A stretch of 27,372 bases of DNA, from assembly GCA_051453625.1 (NCBI GenBank), contig JBOZIK010000001.1, positions 28,703,764 to 28,731,135 on the forward strand, read 5' to 3'. The translations under genes were made by a program, and so were the position numbers. This DNA is from Welwitschia mirabilis (Eukaryota; Gnetophyta; Gnetopsida; Welwitschiales). This document shows positions 1 to 10,175 of the stretch, one piece after another. Below the pieces are notes generated by a model. The model searched no databases. It was not told the origin of the DNA and saw only the letters and a list, made by a program, of their open reading frames with translations. The first letter of the stretch is position 1; every line of letters starts with the position of its first letter.

Positions 1-719
1 ACTAGGATATTATTACTTAGTAATACCCTTCAATCCGAATTTCCTTGGTTACACTTAAATTATCTCCATACCCTCGAATCTTATACCTATATAAGATTTT
101 TTTTAGTTAGTTGCCCTCCAATTGGTATTAAGTTGTGTTTATTGAGTTCTTTCCATTTTTTTTGTTATGATTTTAGCTTAAGTCATAATTATGTCTCTTA
201 CCCAATCCTTTACCACTCTTGGATCATTTCCTAGGTATCAAATTCTAGAGTGAAGTATGAAAATTCTTCCAACTATTCAAATTAGGGGTTATTTTTGGAG
301 TTTTAAAATATCACTTGGAGATTATTTCAACTTTAAGGGTATGTGGGGTTTTACCATTTGGTATTATAGAATTAAAGTTTATGGAGTTTTTTTTTTTCAA
401 CTATAAAATTTAAGCCATTATACATAATCCCAACAAAGGCACTAAGTTTAGAGTTAGAGAATTGTTTTCAAGAGGTGTTTTTAGTCTTTTATCTTTTAAT
501 AACTAAAAGTAAATAATAAAGTAAATGCAATGCAAGATAAATGGAGATTGAATGCAAGTGGAAATGGAATGAACTCTCTTGATTTTAAATTCTTCTATTA
601 TAAGAACTAGCTTCTCTAAAATTTAAATCAATTAAGAAGAGTATTCAACTAGTTCTTAATTAACATAAATTATGAGATCTACCAAATAGAATATAAAATG
701 CAATGTAAAATGGAATGAA
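1..719. other. AT-rich intergenic/repeat DNA, no gene seen
   Basis: No reading frame of note and no recognisable protein motif on either strand. A perfect 10-bp inverted repeat, TAAGAACTAG at 601-610 and CTAGTTCTTA at 649-658, could form a stem with a 38-nt loop. From about 480 onward the text (for example ATGCAATGCAAG) begins to resemble the start of the diverged repeat that follows. It is probably the degraded outer part of that repeat, but the match is too weak to place a boundary. Confidence 0.5.
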
Positions 720-1640
720 ATGCAAATCTAATATTAACCAAGGTTAACCTTAGCAAAGGTTACTCTTATGATCTAAATAAATCACAAAACTGTCACTTAA
801 TTATGATGAACTTAAATCATAATAGACATTCATAGAATTGAAATGAAAAGATCAATTGTATTAATTCAAAAGACTTTACATCCACTTGCAATAAGATAAC
901 AGCACCTCAATGTAACAGACTCAGTCTAATACTAAGGAAAATCCTTTTTTTAGCTCTGAATGCACCTCTTTTCATTCAATATTCCATCACAAGCATATCA
1001 AGTATAAAAAATAAATTGCAAGTGAGGACAAGAGGGGGTATTTGTAGTTTTATATTGAAAGTTTTAAGAGCATAACCCTAGAAGTTAAATAAGAAACCCT
1101 AGTAGCCCAAGTGGGTGCATGACCCCATTCCAAGATAAGTTAGCCTCACTTATATAAAACAATTATCATCCTTACTATCATAAGGATGACACTATAGATA
1201 AAGCCTCATCAAAACAAATAATTCAATAGATTTTAGCTCTATAATTAGCTTTGCAGTTGGCTCTAATTGTGTTATCATCCCTTATGTCATGGCGATGACT
1301 ATGGAGATGACACCACCCATAGAAATGGGTGATTCATTGGCTTCAACCTCTAGTCCATGTTGCTATTATAATAGGTAAGTATAGTGTTATCTTTCCCTCT
1401 ATTATGGGGATGATAGTAGGGATGACATCCTTTCATAGCTCTTCAAGTAAATTAAATTAACCTTCTTCATCATTAATCTTCCTCCAACATACTAAGTACT
1501 AGAACATGCTTGAAATGCCTTCAATTATGCCAAGAATTACATGTTTCTGTGATTATCCCATCAACTCTCCATAATCACTAGAATTACATCCAAACCTACA
1601 TAAATTTCTTACAAAAGTACTCCAAATACACCATTAAATT
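720..1640 (+). repeat. Diverged dispersed repeat, copy A
   Basis: This stretch aligns colinearly, with many substitutions and indels, to 12810-13610. Shared landmarks in the same order are: AACCTTAGCAAAGGTT (copy B AACCTTGACAAAGGTT) followed by AAACTGTCAC; AATACTAAGGAAAA; ATCACAAGCATATCAAGT (copy B ATCACAAGAATTTCAAGT); and a late block around TGCTTGAAATGCC and ATTATGCCAAGAATT. No protein is encoded. Copy B lies inside the post-integrase part of the large gypsy-type element, so copy A is probably a fragment of a related element or of an element nested in both. On the - strand it reads somewhat like an LTR promoter and leader, but this is unproven. Three CATC/GATG modules lie in its right half. 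Confidence 0.6.
1167..1428. repeat. Three CATC...GATG palindromic modules, copy A
   Basis: Modules of about 30-40 nt begin near 1167, 1273 and 1388, roughly 105-115 nt apart. Each starts with a form of TTATC(ATCC) and ends in GATGAC, and the second and third end in a doubled GATGA-TAG-GATGAC pattern. The arms are complementary, so each can fold as an imperfect hairpin. The same design recurs in and beside repeat copy B. Confidence 0.5.
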
Positions 1641-2284
1641 CTTACAAATTGGCATTGTAATAATAGGGCTTTTTATTAAATCATGAAACCCTAATCTTGT
1701 ATCTTCTCAATCTATGATCATTAGCTTCATTGTTCCTATGTTCTCATTCTTTTTTAAAATCATTTCCATGCATGGATTTGGATTGCTATTCATCTTTATT
1801 CTCTACTTAAAATTCTTTGATTTAATTCCAATAATAAAGTAATCTAAGATCTCTTTATGCATAGTGCAGCATGTCATGCATCCATCAATGAAAGATACTA
1901 GTTGTGCTAACAAACTTTATTGGTACACTTTTTGTAATCACTCAAAATAACTTAGTATAGATTCTACAATGTTCTTTTCTATAAGTAATAATCACTAGCT
2001 TAAACCTAGGGGTCATAATATAGCCTATCATTTGGATCATATCAAAATAATGCTTTAACATGTTTTGCAGACTTTATCACAACTATGTATACAAATCTTA
2101 TTAACTCTAAAATAAAGCTAATAGATCTATAATACATCACTGCAATCTCATAGTTGAGCCCTAGGTTGAATTTATCTATGATAAGAAATATGTTTGTGCT
2201 AGTATTTCATAAAACATTACTTCTCTCATCATTCTTATTAAGCATCAGAAATGTGAGAACTATGTCGAAATCACTATTAAATTA
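1641..2284. other. AT-rich DNA, no gene seen
   Basis: No reading frame, RNA gene or repeat boundary was recognised. It is the older sequence into which the first copia element inserted; its last bases run directly into the GATGC target duplication. Confidence 0.5.
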
Positions 2285-2289
2285 GATGC
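2285..2289. repeat. Target-site duplication, left copy (GATGC)
   Basis: GATGC lies immediately before the inferred left LTR end and is repeated exactly at 7071-7075 just after the right LTR end. A 5-bp duplication is the size expected for LTR retrotransposon integrase. Confidence 0.85.
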
Positions 2290-2385
2290 CATTGGGAAAA
2301 TGAAGTGTTTAATGATATCACTAAGTAATAAAACTATAGAACAAGCAAGACTAAAGAAGTGAAAATATAAGAAAAAGTAGGAGGA

Positions 2386-2575
2386 TATCCTCTTGTAAAA
2401 CTAGAATGTATCACCTGTAAAACTAAGACTCTACCCCTCCCTTGTAGTTCTAAAGGACTAGGACATCCCCCTTATAAAATTAGAATGTCCTCCCTCCCTT
2501 ACAGTTTTAAAGTACTAGGAAATCTCCCTTATAAAATAGGGACATTTTCCTTGTAGTTTTGATATAATAATGATG
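2386..2575 (+). repeat. Imperfect tandem array in LTR (TATAAAACTAGGA-type units)
   Basis: Repeated phrases of the type CCTTATAAAATTAGAATGTCC alternate with CCCTTGTAGTTCTAAAG-type phrases, with a period near 60 bp. The equivalent array in the 3' LTR (5988-6320) is clearly longer. Confidence 0.75.
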
Positions 2576-2988
2576 ATAAAAACTAGGATGTCTAGCTAGA
2601 AATGATGAAAGGTCTTCCTAGGTGAATGTTGGAGTAGAAAAGTAAATCAAAATGATCATTGGATTATACACTTTAAGGAACTAATGGCTAAGAGACCTTT
2701 TGGGCATAAAAACCAAGTTCTAGAGAACTTCAAACAAGAATCTAATAGCTATTTTTTTAAGGAACTTTATAAAAGATATTGTATCATTATCAAAATAGAG
2801 AACTAACCTATGTATAATCTATTTAAAAAAGAAAGACTCTTCTTCTCTATTTCTGCTCCTACATTGTATCATCTCATTGAGATATTATCATACCAAATGA
2901 TAGTGTATTATGCATAAAAGGCATGAAAATCATCAAGTATTCTATTTAATTGATTCCTTATGAGTGCTCATTGGATTGAGTAAGCTCA

Positions 2989-3095
2989 TCCTTGAGAGAA
3001 GGATGTTATAAACTAATCCTTGGTGAAGGGTGTTATAAAATGACCCTTGATAAAGTATGTTATAAGATGCCCTTGGAGAAGGGTATTCTAAGAAA
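2989..3095 (+). repeat. Four-unit 26-28-bp tandem array near LTR 3' end
   Basis: Four units share the pattern CCTTGGTGAAGGGTGTTATAA and begin at about 2989, 3017, 3044 and 3070. Each unit contains a short CCTT...AAGG inverted repeat. The same array is at about 6748-6854 in the other LTR, so it was present before insertion. Confidence 0.75.
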
Positions 3096-3314
3096 TCTAG
3101 AAGGCTGAGAGCATGTTGTTTCCTAATGAGAGTGGAGTAGATAAGGATTATTGAACCACTATAAATCTCTGGTGCATACTTGTTATTTGTTTCCTTTTAT
3201 GCTTTATTATTTGATTTCTTTTTTTGCTTCAAATCTGAATTTATTATTATTAAGAAATAGTTTTAAAATACCCTATTTACCCCTTCTTCTAAGGTACCTT
3301 TTTATCCTAAAAAT

Positions 3315-3327
3315 TAATATCAGATCC
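3315..3327 (+). promoter_or_regulatory. Primer-binding site, initiator tRNA-Met type (decayed)
   Basis: TAATATCAGATCC, two bases after the LTR end, matches the plant tRNA-iMet primer site TGGTATCAGAGCC at 10 of 13 positions. Two of the differences are G-to-A changes. Position and match together support it as the minus-strand primer site. Confidence 0.75.
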
Positions 3328-3377
3328 TAATTACTCTAGATTAGTGTATTTTTTCTATGATTATAGGTTTATCCTAG

Positions 3378-5110
3378 ATGACACTCACAAGCTACATAGA
3401 AGGGCAATCTATCTTAAGACCTCCTCTATTTTCATGATCGAATTATACATATGAGAAAACCAAAATGGCCATGTTGTTGTGGTCATTGGATTGCAACATT
3501 TGGGATATAATGGAATTTGGGTATGTTCTATTCACTAAGAAGTTAATGGTAAATTGATGCCCAAACCTAGAAGTGAATAGAACTTAAATTAAAAAAGGTT
3601 TACCTAGTTAAATGTCAAAGCTATAAATGCCTTAATATGCACTTTATCTTTATAAGAATATAATAGAGTGGTCTATTGATCAACCACACAAGAAATTTGG
3701 GAGACTCTAAATGCAGCTAATAAAGGAAAAAGCACTATGAAAAATGCAAATCTATAGATGTTAACAACATATTTTGAGAACATCAAGATGGAGGAATGAG
3801 AATTGATATCTTAGTACACTAGTAATATCAATAACATTATTAATTGCATGTAGGAACATAGATAAATACTTCCTGAAAATAGAGTGGTTTGAAACATTCT
3901 TAGAAGCCTTACCAAAAAATTTAGACTCAAAGTTACAACCATAAAGGAAAGTAAAGATATTGATAGAATCTAAGTAGAGGAGCTTAGAAGGTCTCTTATG
4001 GCATATGAATCTTCCTTATAAATAGAATAGAATGCTCCAGAAACAGTTTATATGGAGGACAAAAAAAATAATCAAAGTAGTAAGGATTCAAAAGATAATT
4101 ATCTAGCTATCTTGGCAAAGAATTTCAAAAATTTCCTTTGGAATAAGAAGGAAGACAAACTACTAGCCAAGGTATCCACACGTAGCAGCAACAAAGGTAA
4201 GAAGTCATCTAATTCATTACAATGTTATGAATTCAAAGGCTTTGATGATATTACATCATAGTGTACTAATAAAAAGAAGGAAAAAAATCTTACAAGTAGA
4301 TAAAAAAAATGTTTTAAAGGCCACATGGGACTATGATGAAGAAACTAAATCAAGTGATAATAAGGAAGCTCTTAACTTTGGATTATTATCCTTAAAAAAT
4401 GACGTAAAAGATTAATTAGATTTTAGTTTTATTACAATAAAAAAAGAAGAAGATAAAGTATTTTATAATTTTCATTTTAATGAATGTGTTGGTTGTAATT
4501 TTGAAGAAAATGAATTATCTAGAACCAATGAGAGTTTATATGAGCATAGTAATATACTTGGTAAGAAAAATGTAGCCTTGAAGAAATGTGTAGCCGAGCT
4601 TAAATTAAATATAAATGTTGCTAACAATAAGATTGTCCTTCTAAAGAATTATAATGTGTAAAGATAGTAGCTGAGTAGATAGTGAATGGAAAAGAGTTAA
4701 CAAATTTTTAGGACTAGCTAAGAGAACCTTTAACAAATTAGATATTAGAAGCTCTTTTGATATGTCTTCTATCCTTAATGTTTTTGGTCTAAGTACTAAA
4801 TATTATTCTTTTAGTAAGAATAGCCTTAAATGTTTTTATTGTCAAGAACATGGATACATATAATTTTCATGTTCATACAAGAAATCTACTTATTTTGGTA
4901 ATAATTTTAGATTCAAAAGCAAAAAGCTAGCTAATCATAACAAGCATCATAAAAAGAGGAGCAATTGGTAATGGGTTAGAAAGGGCTTTTTGAGTCAAAA
5001 TAACAAAAGTTATACCATCAAGAATATAAGATTAAAACATGATGGCAAAATGACAAAAGTACTAAGCAAGGATATATTTGTGCATCTAAGAATAAATCTA
5101 GTCATTAGGA
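3378..5110 (+). pseudogene. gag: Broken copia gag (UBN2-type capsid, two zinc knuckles)
   Basis: Gag would form the virus-like particle and bind the element RNA. A start at 3378 reads MTLTSYIEGQS and then RPPLF and NYTY, the usual opening of copia gag. Around 3690 QEIWETL, and around 3895-4010 ILRSLTKKF, VTTIKESKDID and VEELRRSLMAYE, are typical of the UBN2 capsid region. A zinc knuckle at 4223-4264 has lost its second cysteine (CYEF) and its histidine and carries a stop. A second at 4831-4872 (CFYCQEHGY...C) has Tyr for His and an internal stop. Between them is a lysine/asparagine-rich segment with the phrase VLKATW, in another frame. At least one frameshift (about 4227-4260) and many stops are present. 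After a WVRKG phrase near 4975 the similarity ends, before any protease. Non-functional. Confidence 0.8.
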
Positions 5111-5875
5111 CTTATATCCTTAAGGTATGATTTTAAGTTTTAAGGATTTAAAAGCAATCCTATATTTGTTGTCATCATAAGAATTTTTGAGTAGGTCTAA
5201 ACCTTGAGTTATAATCTTAGTGTACATGCTTTAGTTTTCTTTAATTTTTAATGATTATTCACCCATTAATTAGCTTTGGATTTAAGTTTCTACTTGAGAA
5301 GTAATATATTCTTGTATTCTATCTCTATATCTATAATGAATGGTTCTTAATTTATATATGTTGATGTAGGAGAAAGGGGAAGAAAATACTAAATACTTAA
5401 GTTCTATGCTTCCAAGGGATGGATTTATGCTTACTAATGTTTAGTTTATGGTTATTAGAATGTAATCAATTACTATTTGATTAAAAAAATGAAGTTTATT
5501 ACATATGTGCCTATTTTATCTTAGTATTATGTTTCATTGATGATAAAGTAGGAGAAGAGTTGTTCTTATCTTTGTTTTCTATATCTTTATAAAGTTATGC
5601 TTATTTATGTTTATAATCTATTTGATATGATGTGTATAATATATTAGTAGAATATCTATTGTAGTTTAATGTTATGACTATAGATTTGTTTATTCTACAT
5701 GGTGTCATAAAGAATCTTACAAGATGAGTTTGCACTATTGGGGTTGGCTAAAACCAATGCTTGTATGTTAAACACATTCTACATTATTAGAAGGCATAAA
5801 TTTAGGGGAAGTAAAGCAAGTAGTACTCAACTCCTAACCTCTTCTTGCTGAAGTAGTTAAGGAATTATTATCGTT
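5111..5875 (+). other. Non-coding 3' internal region of copia element with purine tracts
   Basis: No pol motif is present. Purine-rich tracts occur at about 5366-5387 (AGGAGAAAGGGGAAG), 5542-5559 (AAAGTAGGAGAAGAG) and 5804-5816 (AGGGGAAGTAAAG), ahead of the tract that abuts the 3' LTR. Several such tracts in this position recall SIRE-type elements. Confidence 0.6.
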
Positions 5876-5889
5876 GAAAAGGAGGAGAT
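5876..5889 (+). promoter_or_regulatory. Polypurine tract of gag-only copia element
   Basis: GAAAAGGAGGAGA followed by one T immediately precedes the TG of the 3' LTR. This is the expected site for priming plus-strand DNA. Confidence 0.85.
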
Positions 5890-5987
5890 TGTTGGAAAAA
5901 TAAAGAGTTTCAATAATGTCACTAAGTAATGGAAATATAGAATAACAAAGATTAAAGAAGGGAAAATCTAAGAAAAGTAGGGGAATC

Positions 5988-6320
5988 TTCTCCTTGTAAA
6001 ACTAGGATGTCCCCTATATAAAACCAATATATCCTGCCTATGAAACCAGGATTTACCCCCTCCTTTATAGTCCTAATGTACTGGGATGTTTTTCCTATAA
6101 AACTAGTGGAAATCCTAATGTACTAGGATGTTCTCTTATAAAACTAGGATATTTGACCTATAAAATCAGGACGTTTCCTCTCCATTATAGTTCCAAAGTA
6201 TTGGGACATCCCCCTTGTAAAACTAGTACATCCCCCTTCCTTATAGTCTCAAAGTACTAGGACATCTCCCCTATAAAACTAGGATGTCCCCTTATGAAAT
6301 TGAAACATTCATCTTATAGA
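5988..6320 (+). repeat. Expanded imperfect tandem array in 3' LTR
   Basis: Many variants of CCTATAAAACTAGGATGTCC alternate with TTATAGTCTCAAAGTACTAGG-like phrases. About 330 bp here against about 190 bp in the 5' LTR. Confidence 0.75.
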
Positions 6321-6747
6321 TTTGGTAGAATAGTGATGATAAAAGCTAGGACATTAGGTCAGAAAAGATGGGACATCTACCTAGGTGAATGTTGAAGCAA
6401 AAAAGTAAGTCATAATAACCATTAGATTGCATACTTCATGTAACTAATAGCTAAGAGACCTTTAGGAAACAGAAATGAAGTTCTAGAGCACTTTAGAAGA
6501 GAATCTAATAGCTAGTTTTTCAATAAACTCTAAAGGTATTATATCATTATTAAAATAGAGAAATAACATGTGTATAATCTATTCAAAAACTTAAGTCTCT
6601 TATTATCTATCTCTGCTCTTACATTTTATCATCTCATTAAGAGATTATTATATTACATGCTATTGTATTATTTATAAAAAGCATATAAATCATTTGACCT
6701 TCTATTTAATTGATCACTTATGAGTGCTCAATGCATTGAATAAGTTG

Positions 6748-6854
6748 ACTCTTCAGAGAAGGGTGTTATAAAGTAATCCTTAGTGAAGGTTATTATAAAG
6801 CAACTCTTGGTAAAGGGTGTTGTAAGTTCTCTTTGAAGAAGGATGTTCTAAGGA
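6748..6854 (+). repeat. U5 tandem array in 3' LTR
   Basis: This is the counterpart of 2989-3095, with units around AGAGAAGGGTGTTATAAAG. The fourth unit ends GAAGAAGGATGTTCTAAG. Confidence 0.7.
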
Positions 6855-7070
6855 AGCCAAGAGGCTAAGAGCATGTTGCTATTCCCTGAGAGTAGAGTAG
6901 ATAAAGATTGTGAGATTACTATAAATATTTGATGCATACTTGTTATTTGTTTTCTTTGTGCTTTATTTTTTGATTTCTATTTGTGCTTCAAATTTGAATT
7001 TATTATTATTAAGAAATAGTTTTAAAATACCCTATTCATCCCCTCTCTAGGATACCTTTTGATCTTAACA

Positions 7071-7075
7071 GATGC
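7071..7075. repeat. Target-site duplication, right copy (GATGC)
   Basis: Exact match to 2285-2289, directly after the CA end of the 3' LTR. Confidence 0.85.
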
Positions 7076-7137
7076 CTGTATCAGAGACATTATCTTCTTA
7101 AAGCATTAATTCTAATATTTTACCAAATCCATTATAT

Positions 7138-7142
7138 TAGAC
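7138..7142. repeat. Probable target-site duplication of gypsy element, left copy (TAGAC)
   Basis: TAGAC precedes the end TGTAACATCC. The same five bases are at 19555-19559, directly after the end GGATTATTACA. Confidence 0.6.
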
Positions 7143-9834
7143 TGTAACATCCTAACTTCAATTATCCTAATTAACCATTTTTTTAAGTATTATTAACAAA
7201 CATGCACAACAGAACTTAGGATCAAATCCTATTTAAACTCTATTAACACATTATTAGATTTAAAATAATTAGAAAACACAATTATTACTTAACTATAGAC
7301 CCTTTTGGTTTGCATATAATAATGATATCAAAATTGTATCCTATATTTATTTCTAACTTTATTTTCACCATACAAAAAATATCTTGTATAAAGTTGATGG
7401 GATGTTAACTTATTTTATCACATACAATGGATATGTTTTAGGATAGTTTCTAACCAGTATAATATGAACTTGCATCTCTTATTAATGGCATTCTAACTCA
7501 ATATTTGACCATCCTCCATATGTGATTTGATTCTACTTTAGGTTTTAAACTATACAAACATGGTTAGGCTCAACTCCATAGGCTCAGATTTCACCTCCAT
7601 ATGCTCCTAATATAGGTGACAGGTAGTATGTAAGATGATGCATTCTTACAAGTAACCCTCACTTCTTTGAAGCATCGCAGGATGGTGTAACATGATCCTT
7701 TAATATCAAGGGCTTAAGATATTAAGTTGAAGTAAGTCCATGCATGGATAGGGCAGGATAGTAGTGATCAAATCCACTTACAGAAGGGTTTGGACATAAA
7801 AGTACAATGCAACCCACCTTGGTTATGAAATCCAAGTATGGGGATGAATAATTATTGAGATTATTTTGGTTTATTTGAATGCATGCATCATACAAATGTA
7901 AGCATACAATATGTGAATATTTAATGGATTATTTACCTAATAAAAATAATTCTAATCATCATTTGATTCATTTTAAGTAAACAATCATATAAAAGAAAAA
8001 TATAATATACAAGCATCTTTTTGGTTTCTTATAAAAGAAAACCAGACATTTTTCAAAACTTAGCAATGAAAATAAATAAATGAAAACATTTCTTTATTTT
8101 TCTATGTTATAGTAATTCTTTCAAATAAGACACATTTATATGTCGAAGTTCTATTGTAAAAACATGTTTCATTTATGAAACTAACCCAACTTAAAAATTC
8201 CCTTTATCATTTCTAGGTGTCTACATAAAAATAGAGCTACATAAAATATATGCATGTGTTATTATGCAAAAAAATATTAATGAACCTAATTAATTAGACA
8301 ATACATCTCTAGAATCATTAAGTAAACATTTCTAATGTTTATGCATGAAAGAAAATAATAAGAACCTAAATTTCAATAAAAAGTATATAAAAGGCTAGAA
8401 AAAACATAACATAATTATAAATCATAAATAATATTTATATTAATTTGGTACTTCCTCTAGATAATTTTTATAATTATTAAAATTAATTACAAATTTTCTT
8501 TCCTTTTAGAAGACATTAAAACTAAAAATTTATAATTAATTATTTAAACATAAAAAAATAAAATAGACTTGTTTTAATTAAACTAGAATCATTATACTAT
8601 TCCTAAAAACTAATTTTAATAAGTTTTAAATAGCCTAGATGTATGTTATATCCTTAAACATTTAACTATAAAAACATTGTATTAGTTGAAGAACTACTAA
8701 CCTACTACCCTTCATTAAAATTGCTATAAATTTTAATCTACTTGAATTTTTTAATGAATAAATCCTTTTTTAAAAATCTTATTCAATTCTTTAAACATGT
8801 AATACTCCATTTGTACCTAGAACTCTCTATAAATTCTAAAAATGGAAACTTGTTGCTTACTATTTTCTCCTTATAAATTCTCAGATATTTTTATAAAGTA
8901 AATTTTACAAATTATTTTAACTATATAAAAATTGTTGTTTTATGAATTTAACTTCATAACATAATTCAAGACCTATTAAAAAATTTTCATAAAATTTTAT
9001 TTAGTATTAAATGAGTTATGAATTTCTTAAATTGCTTGACTTAAAAAGAATAAATAGTAAACTTTAAGTAAACTAAGCACAAGAGAAATCATACTAGTTT
9101 ATAGAAATAAAATAAATTAATAAGTATGAATTTTTATTATAAATAAATAAACATAATTATAAGTACTATAAATTTATAATAAATAATACATCAATACTAT
9201 AAGCTTAGGATTTTTTGAAGAAGAAATACCTAGCCCAAATAGGTTCTTGAGGATTAGACTTATTCACCCTAATGATACTCTAATGTAAATATGATCTAAA
9301 ATGCATTTAAACAATAAAACAATGCAATACAAAATGGGTATCAAAAATTATAGTAAACCCCTGGTCACTTGGCCAAAACATCTATTAGACACATAAAAGT
9401 TAAGCATGTTGAGAGGTTCCTCAACTTTCTTCCTTATTTTAGTCTACACCAATGGGAGGGAAGAAAATATATTCATAACCATTTGTAAATTCATCAACTA
9501 ACCATGTAAAGAGATCCCTCAAATCTATCTTTTATCTTAATATGAGCCAATGGGAGTGAAAATGCAAATCATATGCATAGGCCTAATGCGGGAAATGAAT
9601 CTAAAATATTCATAAAAGCATAACGTACTTGGAGGAAAGAAGATTGATTATTCTTGAAGAAGATTGAGGAAGCACTAAGCTCTAAAAACATGTCTTCAAG
9701 ATTCAAAGCTATAAGTTCTAAGCTTTAATCTCTAAGCTCCAACTCCACACTCAAGAGGAAAAAATATTGAGAAGAAAATTTGATAAAATAAACTTACTTC
9801 AAGAATACTAGTTTGAGAAGAAGGGATAAGGCTC

Positions 9835-9842
9835 TATTTATA
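9835..9842 (-). promoter_or_regulatory. TATA box of gypsy LTR
   Basis: On the - strand CTATCTATAAATAGAGCC contains a plant-type TATA box, TATAAATA. It sits between the upstream tandem array and a pyrimidine-rich leader, as in plant gypsy LTR promoters. Confidence 0.55.
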
Positions 9843-9937
9843 GATAGATAGTATACTAAAGGTCCTTGATATAATTGGTTAAAGACTATCTACATTAGTT
9901 TATCCACAAGATAAAGAAAGCTCTCTTACTTGATAAT

Positions 9938-10175
9938 ATTGATCAATGACAAGTTGAATGAACTTGTGTAAAAGTGACATTGACATGTATGACAATAATA
10001 AGATTGATCAATAACAAGTTGGATAGACTTATGTAAAAGTGATTTGGACATGTGAATGACAATGATAAGCTTGATCAATAAAAAGTTGGATGAGCTTGTG
10101 TAGAAGTGAGATTAATAAGATTAAGCAATAAGAAGTTGTAAGAGCTTATGTAAGAGGTGAAAGTGATGTATGAAT
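9938..10175. repeat. About 65-bp imperfect tandem array in LTR U3
   Basis: GATCAAT followed by ACAAGTTGGATGAACTTGTG-like text recurs at 9941, 10006 and 10073, with a degraded fourth unit near 10123. The periods are 65, 67 and about 50 bp. It lies just upstream (on the - strand) of the TATA box, where LTR enhancer repeats are usual. Confidence 0.8.

Larger units (their letters stand above)
2290..3312 (+). repeat. 5' LTR of gag-only copia element
   Basis: It aligns from end to end with 5890-7070. The left end reads CATTGGGAAAAT where the 3' LTR has TGTTGGAAAAAT, so the canonical TG has changed to CA. The right end is ATCCTAAAA against ATCTTAACA. It is about 158 bp shorter than its partner, mainly because of fewer units in the array at 2386-2575. 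An A/T-rich TATA-like stretch lies at about 2812-2830, and a U5 array of four 26-28-bp units at 2989-3095. Confidence 0.85.
2290..7070 (+). mobile_element. Ty1/copia-type element with gag only (SIRE/Maximus-like, pol missing)
   Basis: A complete element of 4781 bp by its ends: 5' LTR 2290-3312, primer-binding site, broken gag, polypurine tract, 3' LTR 5890-7070, all inside a perfect GATGC duplication. The internal region is only about 2.6 kb. Gag features (UBN2-type capsid region, two zinc-knuckle remnants) are readable, but no protease, integrase, reverse transcriptase or RNase H motif follows, whereas an autonomous SIRE-like element would have several more kilobases. The repeated purine tracts downstream of gag are also seen in SIRE-like elements. 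It could be a deletion derivative or a member of the known non-autonomous TR-GAG class. The LTRs differ at roughly one base in five by eye, so the insertion is old. Confidence 0.85.
5890..7070 (+). repeat. 3' LTR of gag-only copia element
   Basis: It begins TGTTGG directly after the polypurine tract and ends CTTAACA, keeping the canonical TG...CA ends lost in the 5' copy. It aligns throughout with 2290-3312. The shared end block TAAGAAATAGTTTTAAAA is at 7009-7026 here and 3251-3268 in the 5' copy. The longer array at 5988-6320 explains most of the length difference. Confidence 0.88.

Noticed and set aside
3378-4415. The two + strand frames at 4052-4261 and 4227-4415 as separate small genes
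   Set aside because: They are frameshifted pieces of one copia gag, with capsid motifs upstream and zinc-knuckle residues spanning the junction.
7076-7090. TATCAGAGA just after the GATGC duplication, like a second primer-binding site
   Set aside because: The core matches tRNA-iMet sites, but no LTR end precedes it in the rejoined empty site and the match is short.
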